Source of the DNA: Saccharomonospora piscinae
GTDB lineage: Bacteria > Actinomycetota > Actinomycetes > Mycobacteriales > Pseudonocardiaceae
Direction: 5' to 3'
Length of the DNA stretch: 64,000 nucleotides
NCBI RefSeq assembly: GCF_005862235.1
Contig: NZ_VCEK01000003.1
Coordinates: forward strand, 511,641 to 575,640
Part shown: positions 1 to 8,725 of the stretch, piece after piece
How positions within the stretch are numbered: position 1 is the stretch's first letter
Layout: every line of letters starts with the position of its first letter
Notes under the pieces: generated by a model
Seen by the model: the letters and a program-made list of their open reading frames with translations, nothing else
Told to the model about the DNA's origin: nothing
Database searches by the model: none
Position numbers and translations under genes: made by a program

Positions 1-207
1 CTACCGGGGGACTAGTGGGCGATCATGGTTTCGTCCTCCGGCTATAATTCCGCGAGCGGTTCAGGAAGCAGCCGCCTCTGTCAGGCTGCCCCGAAGCCGC
101 GTCACGGTCTCGCCCACCGCGAGCGAGCTGCCGTCGGCGCTCGTCGAGCAGCCCGCCGTCCCCCTCGCCATCGTGTCGTGGTGGCGCCGCCCGGAGGAGG
201 AGACCTC
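1..207. other. Non-coding stretch upstream of the STAS gene
   Basis: I see no convincing gene here. A good -10 hexamer, TATAAT, lies at 43-48 on the plus strand, without a clear -35 at the usual distance. It may be the promoter of the STAS/GAF-ANTAR pair, which would give a leader of about 150 bases. The open frame that runs through this stretch has a composition unlike the STAS protein and is better read as untranslated. Confidence 0.4.
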
Positions 208-588
208 GTGACGCAGACCAACCCCGTACGCACCGAACGCCGTGGCGACGTGACCGTGGTGTGGCTCACCGGTGAACTCGACCTGCTGGCCGTGCAGCAG
301 TGCGAGCCCCGGCTCAGGGAACTGTGTTCCTCAGCCGGAACCGCCCTGGTGGTCGACCTGGAAGGGCTGACCTTTCTGGCGTCGAGCGGGTTGAGCATGC
401 TGGTCGGGCTCTCCGAACTGTGCCGAACGCGGGGGACGGCGCTGCGGGTGCGCGCCACGAGCAGGACGGTGCTGCGCCCGATTCAGCTCACCGGTCTGGA
501 CGCCCAGCTGGGTGTGCGGGGCGAGGGCTCCCTCGAGGATGTGGTGCGCGAGGTCGCGCCTGCCGCGGCGGCCGGGAGCGGCGAATGA
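208..588 (+). CDS. STAS-domain anti-sigma factor antagonist
   Basis: This 126-residue protein is a single STAS domain of the SpoIIAA/anti-anti-sigma type, which binds and is phosphorylated by an anti-sigma kinase. The hallmark segment LTFLASSGLSML (about residues 54-65) carries the SSG motif with the phosphorylatable serine, probably Ser59. The GTG start at 208 is chosen over upstream starts because GGAGGAGGAG lies just before it and the STAS fold begins directly after. The stop overlaps the next start in ATGA, so the gene is probably translationally coupled to the GAF-ANTAR gene. No cognate kinase or sigma factor is in view. Confidence 0.85.
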   Translation: MTQTNPVRTERRGDVTVVWLTGELDLLAVQQCEPRLRELCSSAGTALVVDLEGLTFLASSGLSMLVGLSELCRTRGTALRVRATSRTVLRPIQLTGLDAQLGVRGEGSLEDVVREVAPAAAAGSGE

Positions 589-1430
589 CGGCTAGTAGTG
601 CGGGAACGGACCGGAACGGGGCCGAGGTGACGGTGGACGGGCCGGCCGAGCGGGACGGGCAGGACAGACGGCTCGACGTCGGCGGTGAGACGTCCACGGC
701 GTGGGTTGGGCTCGCGGAACAGTCGGCGGCGCTGACGCGCAGGTTGCTCGACGCGGGCAGTGTCGAGGAGGTCCTGCGGCAGATCGTGGCGACGGCCGCG
801 GTGCTGGTGCCCGGTGTGGACGTCGCCAGCGTCACGTTGCGCGACGGCGACGGCGCGTTCCACACCCCGGTGGCCACGGATCGGGTGGCCGAGAAGCTGG
901 ACAGCGTGCAGTACGACTCCCACGAGGGCCCCTGCGTCGAGTGCGCCCGCCCCGACGGGCCGGGCTGGGTGGTCAGTCCCGAACTGCTGACCGAGCAGCG
1001 CTGGCCGAGGTTCGGGCCCGCCGCGGCGGACCTGGGCATGCGGGCGGTGCTGGCCACGGCGATCCCGATGAACCACCGGCCCCCCGAACTGTCCGGCGCG
1101 CTGAACCTGTACTCCTTCGCGCCCGCGGGCCTGTCCGACACCGACCGGGACGTGTTGTTGCTGCTCGCCAGTCATGCCTCGCTCGCGCTCGCGCACACGG
1201 CGGCGGTCACCTCGGCGGAGCTGGAGGGCCAGCAACTACGCGCGGCCGTCGACAGCCGCGACGTGATCGGGCAGGCGAAGGGCATTCTCATGCAGCGCAG
1301 GGGAATCGGGGCGGACGAGGCGTTCGCGGTGCTGCGCAGGACGTCGCAGAACCTCAACGTCAAGCTCGTCGACCTCGCCACCGAGCTGGCGCGCAGGCAC
1401 ACCGAACTCGGCCCGCCGGAGGCGGAGTAA
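585..1430 (+). CDS. GAF and ANTAR domain RNA-binding antiterminator
   Basis: The 281-residue product has a variable N-terminal 50 residues, a GAF sensor domain (about 60-205) and a C-terminal ANTAR domain (about 212-270) with the typical run DVIGQAKGILMQRRGI. ANTAR domains bind paired RNA stem-loops to prevent termination; GAF domains bind small ligands or act in signalling. The ATG overlaps the stop of the STAS gene by four bases. The STAS-GAF-ANTAR pairing suggests a stress or redox signalling unit, but neither its signal nor its target RNA can be read from the sequence. Confidence 0.85.
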   Translation: MTASSAGTDRNGAEVTVDGPAERDGQDRRLDVGGETSTAWVGLAEQSAALTRRLLDAGSVEEVLRQIVATAAVLVPGVDVASVTLRDGDGAFHTPVATDRVAEKLDSVQYDSHEGPCVECARPDGPGWVVSPELLTEQRWPRFGPAAADLGMRAVLATAIPMNHRPPELSGALNLYSFAPAGLSDTDRDVLLLLASHASLALAHTAAVTSAELEGQQLRAAVDSRDVIGQAKGILMQRRGIGADEAFAVLRRTSQNLNVKLVDLATELARRHTELGPPEAE

Positions 1431-1446
1431 CGGCGCTCAGCTCTGC

Positions 1447-1938
1447 TCAGCCCGCCTGGCGCGCCTGCTCCGCCAGCGCGGTCAGTGGCTCGTCGGCCAG
1501 CCGGTAGACGGTCCACTCGTCCATCGGCCTGGCCCCGAGCGAGGTGTAGAACTCGACGGCCGGGTTCCAGTTCAGCACCCACCATTCGAGGCGGCCGTAG
1601 CCGCGGTCGGCGCACTCCTCGGCCAACGCCGCCAGCAGTGCTCTGCCCAGCCCGGTGCCGCGCAGTTCGGGGCACACGTACAGGTCCTCGAGGTAGATGC
1701 CGTGGACCCCGCGCCAGGTGGAGAAGTTGAGAAACCACAGCGTGAACCCGACGACCTCGCCGCCCACCTCGGCGACATGTCCGTAGAGCGCGGGGCTCTC
1801 GCCGAACAGCGCGGAGCGCAGCCCCTCGGCGGTGAGGTGGCATTCCTGTGGTGCCTTCTCGTACTCGGCGAGGTCGTGGACGAGCTCCACGACGGTGTCC
1901 ACATCGGACTCACGGACACGGCGGATGCGGGAATCCAC
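1447..1938 (-). CDS. GNAT N-acetyltransferase, diamine acetyltransferase-like
   Basis: This 163-residue protein is a complete GNAT domain. The acetyl-CoA loop is seen as ELRGTGLGRALL, preceded by LEDLYVCP and followed by EWWVLNWNPAVEFYTSLGA, an arrangement typical of spermidine/diamine (SSAT-like) acetyltransferases. The GTG start at 1938 is chosen because GGAAGG sits five bases before it and the protein then begins with the usual beta strand. The polyamine-like substrate is inferred from similarity only. It is convergent with the GAF-ANTAR gene, and the phosphatase gene lies upstream on the same strand. Confidence 0.75.
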   Translation of the reverse strand: MDSRIRRVRESDVDTVVELVHDLAEYEKAPQECHLTAEGLRSALFGESPALYGHVAEVGGEVVGFTLWFLNFSTWRGVHGIYLEDLYVCPELRGTGLGRALLAALAEECADRGYGRLEWWVLNWNPAVEFYTSLGARPMDEWTVYRLADEPLTALAEQARQAG

Positions 1939-1961
1939 GGATACCTTCCGGTCGGGACGGG

Positions 1962-2537
1962 TCAGGACGGGGGGACGTTGAGGTGCAGCAGCTGCGACAG
2001 CTCGCCCCGTGACCCGAGCATGGTGAGGCTGGCGGGGTCGAGCCCGAAGCACCCTCCCGCCGTCGCGGGCAGGCCGAGCCAGCGGGCGACCAGCACCCGG
2101 CCGAAGTCTCCGTGGACCACGAGCGCCACCGGGCGCTCGGGCAGCGCGTCGCGCACCCGGTCGAGCAGCGCGTCGGCCCTGCGCTCGACGTGCTCGGCGG
2201 CTTCGCCACCGGGTACGGGATGGGACCACACGCTCCAGCCCGGTTCGCGCTCGCTGATCTCGGCGGCGGTCAGCCCTTCGAAGTTGCCGTAGTCCCACTC
2301 GACGAGGTCGTCGCTGGTGCCGGACACCGCGAGACCGGCGAGCTCGGCGGTGCGCAGGGTCGCGCGCCGGGGGCTGCTCAGTACGAGCGCGGGGGAGTCG
2401 TCGGACATCAGAGCGTAGGTGCGTCCGGCCGCGTGGGCCTGCCGCTCACCGACGGCGGTCAGCGGTGGGTCGGTCCGGCCTGCCGTGGCCCACTCGGTCA
2501 GGGCATGGCGCAGCAGGAACAGATGGTGCTGGTGCAC
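1962..2537 (-). CDS. Histidine phosphatase family protein
   Basis: The 191-residue protein starts almost at once with LFLLRHALTEW, the RHG/RHA-x-T signature whose histidine is phosphorylated during catalysis. The second conserved histidine is in ALVVHGDFGRVLVARWL, and LVEWDYGNFEG is the usual acidic segment. These features place it in the phosphoglycerate-mutase-like superfamily; the substrate is unknown. The start GTG at 2537 is inferred: a TATATT hexamer lies six bases upstream, which would put the transcript start at the GTG itself (a leaderless mRNA). Confidence 0.8.
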   Translation of the reverse strand: MHQHHLFLLRHALTEWATAGRTDPPLTAVGERQAHAAGRTYALMSDDSPALVLSSPRRATLRTAELAGLAVSGTSDDLVEWDYGNFEGLTAAEISEREPGWSVWSHPVPGGEAAEHVERRADALLDRVRDALPERPVALVVHGDFGRVLVARWLGLPATAGGCFGLDPASLTMLGSRGELSQLLHLNVPPS

Positions 2538-2635
2538 GCCTGCAATATAGTCGCTGTCCTGCGGACCGACAGGGTGGTCGGCCCGGTGGACCGGTCGGGC
2601 GCCCACCACCCGGTGGAGTGAGTGGCGCGGTCGGC

Positions 2636-3262
2636 TCAGCCCGTGGTGCTCCCGGCGCTCTCGGCCTTGCGCAACCGCTCGTAGCGGGCGACGCAGTCCC
2701 GGTAGTCCGGCAGCAGGCCGTCGGCTTCGGCCTGGGCGAGCGTCGGGGCGGCGGTGTCGCGGTCCGAGAGCACCAGTTCCATGTCCGACGGCCACGGCAG
2801 GCCCAGCTCCGGGTCGAGCGGCGTGATGCCGTGCTCAGCGGCGGGCGCGTACCCGGTGGAGCACAGGTACGTCATGACGGTGTCGTCCTCCAACGCGAGG
2901 AAGGCGTGGCCGAGGCCCTCGGCGAGGTAGACGCAGTGCAGGCTGGTGCTGTCCAGCCGGACGGCGTCCCACGTGCCGAAGGTGGGTGACCCGACGCGGA
3001 CGTCGACGACGATGTCGAGCAACGCGCCGCGCGAGCAGTAGATGTACTTGGCCTGGCCGGGCGGGGTGTCGCGGAAGTGGATTCCCCGGACGGTGCCCCG
3101 GCAGGACACGCTGTTGTTCGTCTGCGCCACGGCGAGTGGGTGGCCGATCGCCTCGACGAATGGGCCCTGCTGGTAGGGAGCGGCGAACAGCCCACGGCGA
3201 TCGGGGAAGGTCGGCGGAACGAACTCGTAGGCGTCGGGCACCGCCAGCTCGCGCACGTCCAT
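2636..3262 (-). CDS. dTDP-4-dehydrorhamnose 3,5-epimerase family protein
   Basis: This 208-residue protein has the RmlC cupin pattern: DRRGLFAAPY, the NNSVSCRGTVRGIHF block with the catalytic histidine, and a later LAEGLGHAFLALEDD segment. RmlC-type enzymes epimerise dTDP-4-keto-6-deoxyglucose in deoxysugar synthesis. No other rml/rfb genes are nearby, so its use in rhamnose, antibiotic or glycan sugar synthesis cannot be decided. The ATG at 3262 begins a good N-terminus (MDVRELAVPDAYEF); an upstream GTG would add a low-quality extension. Confidence 0.82.
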   Translation of the reverse strand: MDVRELAVPDAYEFVPPTFPDRRGLFAAPYQQGPFVEAIGHPLAVAQTNNSVSCRGTVRGIHFRDTPPGQAKYIYCSRGALLDIVVDVRVGSPTFGTWDAVRLDSTSLHCVYLAEGLGHAFLALEDDTVMTYLCSTGYAPAAEHGITPLDPELGLPWPSDMELVLSDRDTAAPTLAQAEADGLLPDYRDCVARYERLRKAESAGSTTG

Positions 3263-3602
3263 GCCCGACAGCTTAGAGAGGTGGGCTCGCCGCGCCGCCC
3301 GGGGCCACACAAGCCGGACGGACGTCTTGCTATTGGCTCGCTGACCAGCCGAAAGGACGTATTCCGCTGTGATCTCAACCGCACCCCGGCGACACGACCG
3401 GCACTCGTGCTGTCACACTGACCCCACCGCCGCGTCCACGGCTACGGGGCCATGCCGGCCACGGTGTCCTCCGACCCACCTCGCCACGGGCCCCGACGGA
3501 CGCCCCGACGGCGGGGTGCGCTACAGCGCCCGCCCCGCCGCGTGGAGGAACCCCACCTCGGGGACGGCTTGTGCGCGTCCCCGCCCTGTCAGGGAGATTG
3601 AC
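3263..3602. other. Divergent intergenic region before malic enzyme
   Basis: About 340 bases separate two divergent genes and hold no convincing gene. Close to the malic enzyme start, at 3570-3592, GGGGACG and CGTCCCC can pair across a nine-base loop. This may be a leader hairpin of the malic enzyme transcript. No clear sigma-factor boxes were found. Confidence 0.3.
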
Positions 3603-4781
3603 GTGTCCCCAGCTCATGTGAGCGACGAAGACGTTTTCCGCGGCCACGAGGGCGGCAAGCTCTCCGTGTCCGCCACCCGGCCCCTCACGCAGGCGCGTGA
3701 CCTCTCGATCGCCTACACGCCCGGTGTGGCGAAGGTCAGCCGCGCCATCGCCGACGAGCCCGCACTGGCCTCGCGCTACACGTGGGCCGACCGCCTCGTC
3801 GCCGTGGTGAGCGACGGCACGGCCGTGCTCGGCCTCGGCGACATCGGGGCGAGGGCCTCGCTGCCGGTGATGGAGGGCAAGTCGGTGCTGTTCAAAACCT
3901 TCGCGGGCCTCGACTCGATTCCGCTGGTGCTCGACACCACGGACGTCGACGAGATCGTCGAGACGCTCGTGCGGCTGCGGCCCTCGTTCGGTGCGGTGAA
4001 CCTGGAGGACGTGTCGGCGCCGCGCTGCTTCGAGCTGGAGGCCCGGCTCATCGAGGCACTGGACTGCCCCGTGATGCACGACGACCAGCACGGCACGGCG
4101 ATCGTGGTGCTGGCGGCGCTGCGCGGGGCCAACCTGGTGCTGGATCGTGCGGTGCGGGACCAGCGAATCGTCATCTCGGGTGCCGGATCGGCAGGGGTGG
4201 CCTGCGCCAAGATCCTGCGCGCGGCGGGAGCCGGTGACGTGACGGTGCTGGACTCGCGCGGCATCATCCATTCCGGTCGCGAACACCTGAACCCGGTGAA
4301 GGAGGAACTCGCCGAGATCACCAACCGGCGGGGACTGCGTGGCGGCCTGGCCGAGGCGCTGCAGGGAGCGGACGTGTTCGTGGGGCTGTCCAGCTCCACG
4401 GTGGACGGCGAACTGCTCTCACGCATGGCGCCGGACCCGGTGGTGTTCGCGTTGTCCAATCCGGACCCGGAGGTGCATCCGGACGTCGCCGCGCGGTACG
4501 CGACGGTGGTGGCCACGGGCCGCAGCGACTTCCCGAACCAGATCAACAACGTGCTGGCGTTTCCCGGGGTCTTCCGGGGCGCGCTCGACGCGGGAGCCAC
4601 CGCGATCACCGACGAGATGAAGCTCGCGGCGGCCGACGCGATCGCCTCGGTGGCGGCGGATTCACTGGCCGCCGACCGCATCGTGCCGAGTCCGCTCGAC
4701 CCCAGGGTGGCCCCCGAAGTGGCGGCCGCCGTGGCGAAGGCGGCCGAGTCCGGCGGGGTCGCCACGGTGCCCGCGAGCTGA
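3603..4781 (+). CDS. NAD(P)-dependent malic enzyme (short bacterial type)
   Basis: The 392-residue protein matches the short bacterial malic enzyme, which decarboxylates malate to pyruvate. Visible landmarks are LSIAYTPGVAKV near the N-terminus, the metal-binding block HDDQHGTAIVVLAAL, the dinucleotide fold VISGAGSAGVACAKIL, and FALSNPDPEVHPD and NQINNVLAFPGVFRGALD near the end. It lacks the phosphotransacetylase extension of MaeB-type enzymes. GTG at 3603 follows the ribosome site AGGGAG at good spacing. Confidence 0.93.
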   Translation: MSPAHVSDEDVFRGHEGGKLSVSATRPLTQARDLSIAYTPGVAKVSRAIADEPALASRYTWADRLVAVVSDGTAVLGLGDIGARASLPVMEGKSVLFKTFAGLDSIPLVLDTTDVDEIVETLVRLRPSFGAVNLEDVSAPRCFELEARLIEALDCPVMHDDQHGTAIVVLAALRGANLVLDRAVRDQRIVISGAGSAGVACAKILRAAGAGDVTVLDSRGIIHSGREHLNPVKEELAEITNRRGLRGGLAEALQGADVFVGLSSSTVDGELLSRMAPDPVVFALSNPDPEVHPDVAARYATVVATGRSDFPNQINNVLAFPGVFRGALDAGATAITDEMKLAAADAIASVAADSLAADRIVPSPLDPRVAPEVAAAVAKAAESGGVATVPAS

Positions 4782-4890
4782 GATTCCGACTCGTTCACCT
4801 ATTCGGGTACGGCGTGTCATGCCCGCGGGTTATGCTGCGGCGTCCATACGTCAGCAGCACCCCGCGTGTTGCCCGTTTCAAAGGAGAACG

Positions 4891-5397
4891 ATGTCGGTAG
4901 GCCAGAATGGTCCCGGCTTCCCGCAGGAGCCGCAGCAGCAGCCGGGCATGCCCCCCATGCCCACGGCGAACCCGCTGCCGGCGAGTCCGGCCGCGAGCGA
5001 CATCAGCGGTATGCGTCGCGAGCGGCCGGGCACTCTCACCGCTGCCGCCGTGCTCGGGTTCGTCACGTCCGGCTTCGAGATCATCGGTGGTCTGCTGTGG
5101 ATTCTCGGCGGCGCCGTCGTCGGTGACCTGGAGACCACATTCGAAACCGGGACGAACATCGGCACCATCGTGACCGTGCTCGGCCTGGTCTCGCTGGTCG
5201 TGGGCGGTGTCTACATCTGGGGTGGCGTCATGGCGCTCAAGATGAAGACCATGGTCCTGTTCGTCGCCGCCGGGGTCGGTGTCGTGCTGAACATCGTGGC
5301 GCTCGCGCTGTCGGAAGGTGAGCTCGGGCTGCTGAGCATGCTGCTCGGCGCGGTCACGCTGTTGCTCATGGCGCTGCCCGCGAGCCGCCGGTTCTGA
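4891..5397 (+). CDS. Small four-helix membrane protein, unknown function
   Basis: The 168-residue product has a proline/glutamine-rich cytosolic N-terminus of about 45 residues, followed by about four hydrophobic segments (roughly 50-75, 92-115, 120-140 and 145-163). The last two are separated only by a short polar turn. Such Pro/Gln-rich tails on small polytopic proteins are common in actinobacteria and their role is unknown. The ATG at 4891 has AAGGAG ten bases upstream. It is convergent with the BpsA-like gene. Confidence 0.75.
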   Translation: MSVGQNGPGFPQEPQQQPGMPPMPTANPLPASPAASDISGMRRERPGTLTAAAVLGFVTSGFEIIGGLLWILGGAVVGDLETTFETGTNIGTIVTVLGLVSLVVGGVYIWGGVMALKMKTMVLFVAAGVGVVLNIVALALSEGELGLLSMLLGAVTLLLMALPASRRF

Positions 5398-5408
5398 GGA
5401 ACGCGAGT

Positions 5409-6824
5409 TCAGTCCAGCAGGCGCAGCACGTCCACGATGCGGTGCCGGGGCAGATCGATCAGTCGCAGGTCCGCGAGTTCGGCGGGAGCCTGCGGCCAGA
5501 CGTTGCCCAGGCGGGCGTGCGCACGGGTCCAGACCGCGTGCGCTGCCGAGTCGCCGGCGTCCTCCCGGCGTTCGGCGAGGACCACCGCATGCGTGGCGTC
5601 GGGGGTGCTGCGCAACAGCCGTAACCGGTACTTGGGGGCCAGCAGCGCCTTCAGTGCCGACTGGGAGGCGGCGTCGCCGAGGTCGGGGTGCGCGTTGGGC
5701 AACAGCACCGCCACTCGCGCGGCGCCCGCGGCCAGCAGGACCCGAACCAGCCAGGGCCCCGGGTCCTCACCCAGGTCCAGTGCCAGCGCCGTGTCGTGCT
5801 CGGCCGTGATCGGCTTGGAGTAGTCCGGGCCCGCGGTCGTGACGTGCCGACCGCCCTGCCCGGCGAGTTCGACCAGCGCGGTCCGGGCCGCCTCCGCCGC
5901 CTTGCCCGCCGCCGACTCCACCGAGGCCGGGCCGTGCGTGTAGATCGCCCGCTCCGGTGTGCTCTTCTTCCGAGCGCGGGAGGTGGGATGGCAGACGTAG
6001 AGGTCCGCCGCGCTGCCGATGGCCTGCGCGCCGTGGTAGCGGTGGAAACCCGGCAGGATCGCCTCGAACGTCAGGCCGAGGCCCAGCAGCGCGCGCTGCG
6101 TCTGCCTGCCCAGCGTCGGGTGGCGCGCGCTGTAGCCGTAGGCCAGCACCACCCGGCCTGCCGGGGGATCGGCGAGGCATTCGATCGCGCGTGCCGCGAA
6201 CAGCGTCATGCCCTCCGGTGTGTAGGGCGGATCGCTGAACACGACGTCCGCCCGCCCGGCCACCGCGCGGGGCAGCCCGAAGCGCAGGTCCGCGTGTACG
6301 GTCAGGATGCCTCCGCCGCCGCGCCGGTCCACATGAGCCAGCACGCGGTCGTCGACGTCGACCACGGCGAGGTCGGCGTCGGGGCGCAGTTCGTGGACGG
6401 CCAGCGACGTCAGGTCGTGGTCGCCGACGAAGACGAGCCGCGCCCGGCCGAGGTCGTAGTGCTCGTCCAACCACGTCGCGCGGCGCAACACCGTGTCGGC
6501 GGTGGCCTGGACGTGGTCGAGCGCGGGCAGTGGCGGCGGGACCTCGGCGAGGTGCCGCTCGATGCGCGCGAGCACCTTGGCCGGGTCCGCCACGGAAGCC
6601 GTAGCCGGACCACTCGCCGTGCCCCGGTATCCCTCGGCGACGCCGGGTCGTAGCCGTACCGCCGAGCCCTCGCGTTCGAGGTCGTCGCCGAGTTCGGCCA
6701 GCAGTTCCTCCGCCGAGCGGCGGGGCAGCGCGGTGGCGCGCACGAGCTCGTCGAACTCCTGCCACCGCGCGGCGAGCAGCCCGATGGCCAGGCGGTACTT
6801 CTGGGCGTCGACACGGGAATCCAC
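5409..6824 (-). CDS. BpsA-like branched polyamine synthase family protein (DUF43)
   Basis: The 471-residue protein resembles bis-aminopropyl (branched-chain polyamine) synthases. It has an N-terminal winged-helix-like part (about 1-110), then a Rossmann fold with LVFVGDHDLTSLAVHEL (about residues 131-147), followed by VVDVDDRVL, HADLRFGLP and the active-site-type motif VFSDPPYTPEG. Known BpsA enzymes add aminopropyl groups to spermidine in thermophiles. Here a further C-terminal part of about 170 residues follows, whose role I cannot assign. Polyamine chemistry is inferred from the motif set; a methyltransferase function is the alternative. The GTG at 6824 gives the full N-terminal domain. 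Confidence 0.65.
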   Translation of the reverse strand: MDSRVDAQKYRLAIGLLAARWQEFDELVRATALPRRSAEELLAELGDDLEREGSAVRLRPGVAEGYRGTASGPATASVADPAKVLARIERHLAEVPPPLPALDHVQATADTVLRRATWLDEHYDLGRARLVFVGDHDLTSLAVHELRPDADLAVVDVDDRVLAHVDRRGGGGILTVHADLRFGLPRAVAGRADVVFSDPPYTPEGMTLFAARAIECLADPPAGRVVLAYGYSARHPTLGRQTQRALLGLGLTFEAILPGFHRYHGAQAIGSAADLYVCHPTSRARKKSTPERAIYTHGPASVESAAGKAAEAARTALVELAGQGGRHVTTAGPDYSKPITAEHDTALALDLGEDPGPWLVRVLLAAGAARVAVLLPNAHPDLGDAASQSALKALLAPKYRLRLLRSTPDATHAVVLAERREDAGDSAAHAVWTRAHARLGNVWPQAPAELADLRLIDLPRHRIVDVLRLLD

Positions 6825-7072
6825 GCCGACGAGCCTAGAGAATCCGCGATGCCGACCAGGGGCCAGGGCGGCCGGGCAGGGCGAACGGCCCGCGTCCGAA
6901 GTAGGGCGACGACCCTACTTTCGGCCCGGACCAAGCGGGTGGTTCGTCGGTGGTTTCACCGGTACCAGACGTCCCAGTTACCTCTTTTGTCCGGCTGAGA
7001 CAAGAGCTTTCGCGGTGCCGGTCGCGCGCTTACGTTGACCGCCACGTTCACCGGAACGTCGAGGAGGAGATC

Positions 7073-8638
7073 GTGCGAGGGTACCGTCAGTTCAACGGCA
7101 GATCACTTGCGGGAGCCGGACTCACCGCGGGGATCGCCATGGTCGCGGCGCTGGGAGCGAACCTTCCCGCGTCCGCGCAGGAAGGCACCATCCTGGGCAC
7201 CGACGCCGAGGGAGCCATCGACAACAGCTACATCGTCGTGCTGCAGAACGGTTCGTCGGTCACCGACGTCGCCGACCGGCACGGCGCGGACGTGAAACAC
7301 GTCTACGACCGGGCGCTCAATGGCTTCTCCGGGACGATGAGCGAGGCCGAGGCCAAGCGTGCCGCGGGTGATCCCGCGGTCGCCTACGTGGAGCAGAACC
7401 GCGTGTTCCACACGATGGCCGACCAGCCCAACCCGCCGTCCTGGGGCCTGGACCGGATCGACCAGCGTGACCTGCCGCTGGACGACAACTACAGCTACGC
7501 CACCACCGCGTCGAACGTGGAGGCGTACATCATCGACACCGGCATCCGGATCTCGCACGACGACTTCGACGGCCGCGCGCGGCACGGCTACGACTTCGTC
7601 GACAACGACTCCAACTCGGACGACTGCAACGGTCACGGCACGCACGTCGCCGGTACCGTCGGCGGCAGTGAGTACGGCGTCGCCAAGGGCGTCGAGCTGA
7701 TCGGCGTCCGCGTGCTCGACTGCCAGGGCTCCGGTAGCTACGACGGCGTCATCGCCGGGATCGACTGGGTCACCGAGAACGCCAGCGGCCCCGCCGTGGC
7801 GAACATGAGCCTGGGCGGGGGCGCCTCCACCGCCGTGGACGACGCCGTGCGCCGCTCGATCGACGCGGGTGTCACGTACGCGCTGGCCGCGGGCAACGAC
7901 TACGGCGCCGACGCCTGCAACACCTCGCCCGCCCGGACGGAGGAGGCGATCACGGTCGGCTCCACCACCAGCACCGACGCGCGGTCGAGCTTCTCCAACA
8001 TCGGTAGCTGTGTCGACATCTTCGCGCCCGGCAGCAACATCACCTCGGCGTGGATCGGCAGCGACAGCGACTCCAACACGATCAGCGGAACGTCGATGGC
8101 CACCCCGCACGTCGCGGGCGGGGCCGCGCTGTACCTGGCCGACAACCCGTCGGCGTCCCCGCAGCAGGTGCGGGACGCGCTCGTGGACAACGGCACGAGT
8201 GGCGCCGTGGGCAACCCGGGCAGCGGCTCGCCCAACGTGCTGCTCTACACCGGTGAGGGCGGCACCGACCCGGGTCCCGACCCCGAGCCGACCGACTGCG
8301 ACCCGGTCACCAACGGCAGCAACGTGGCGATCAACGACGGCCGGACTTCGACCAGCTCGGTGACCGTCAGCGGTTGCGACCGTGCCGCGTCGAGCACCAC
8401 GACGGTGGACGTGGACATCCGCCACACCTACCGCGGTGACCTGCAGATCGATCTGGTGGCGCCCGACGGCACCTCGCACCGGTTGAAGAACTCGGGCTGG
8501 GACTCCGCCGACAACGTCATCGAGACCTACACGGTCGACGCCTCCGGCTCGCCCGCCGACGGTGACTGGCAGCTGCGGGTGACCGACGTCTACTACGGCG
8601 ACACCGGCTACATCAACAGCTGGACGCTCACCCCGTGA
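7073..8638 (+). CDS. Secreted S8 subtilase with propeptide and P domain
   Basis: This 521-residue pre-pro-protease has a signal peptide ending near ASAQ (about residue 35) and an inhibitor I9 propeptide (about 50-115, starting SYIVVLQNG). The catalytic domain is of the proteinase K type, with Asp in AYIIDTGIRISHDDF, His in NGHGTHVAGTVGG and Ser in ISGTSMATPHVAGG. A short linker with repeated GPDPEPTD leads to a C-terminal P (proprotein convertase) domain of about 90 residues. It should be exported and self-process outside the cell. The GTG start has a strong GAGGAGGAG site at 7061-7069. Confidence 0.92.
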   Translation: MRGYRQFNGRSLAGAGLTAGIAMVAALGANLPASAQEGTILGTDAEGAIDNSYIVVLQNGSSVTDVADRHGADVKHVYDRALNGFSGTMSEAEAKRAAGDPAVAYVEQNRVFHTMADQPNPPSWGLDRIDQRDLPLDDNYSYATTASNVEAYIIDTGIRISHDDFDGRARHGYDFVDNDSNSDDCNGHGTHVAGTVGGSEYGVAKGVELIGVRVLDCQGSGSYDGVIAGIDWVTENASGPAVANMSLGGGASTAVDDAVRRSIDAGVTYALAAGNDYGADACNTSPARTEEAITVGSTTSTDARSSFSNIGSCVDIFAPGSNITSAWIGSDSDSNTISGTSMATPHVAGGAALYLADNPSASPQQVRDALVDNGTSGAVGNPGSGSPNVLLYTGEGGTDPGPDPEPTDCDPVTNGSNVAINDGRTSTSSVTVSGCDRAASSTTTVDVDIRHTYRGDLQIDLVAPDGTSHRLKNSGWDSADNVIETYTVDASGSPADGDWQLRVTDVYYGDTGYINSWTLTP

Positions 8639-8665
8639 CCGAGGGTCTAGTCCAGTAACCCGACT

Positions 8666-8705
8666 CCCGTCCGCACCGGTGCCCCTGCTGCCCGGTGCGG
8701 ACGGG
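8666..8705. terminator. Bidirectional terminator between protease and kgd
   Basis: CCCGTCCGCACCGG at 8666-8679 pairs perfectly with CCGGTGCGGACGGG at 8692-8705, across a 12-base loop. It sits between two convergent stop codons and can serve both strands. There is no long T tract, as is usual in high-GC actinobacteria. Confidence 0.75.
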
Positions 8706-8725
8706 TCATGTCGTGTCAGGGGCTC

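Noticed and set aside
6987-7003. TTGTC/GACAA inverted repeat as an operator for the subtilase
   Set aside because: Arms of only five bases with a seven-base spacer in a 250-base intergenic region are too likely by chance; no second copy or regulator supports it.
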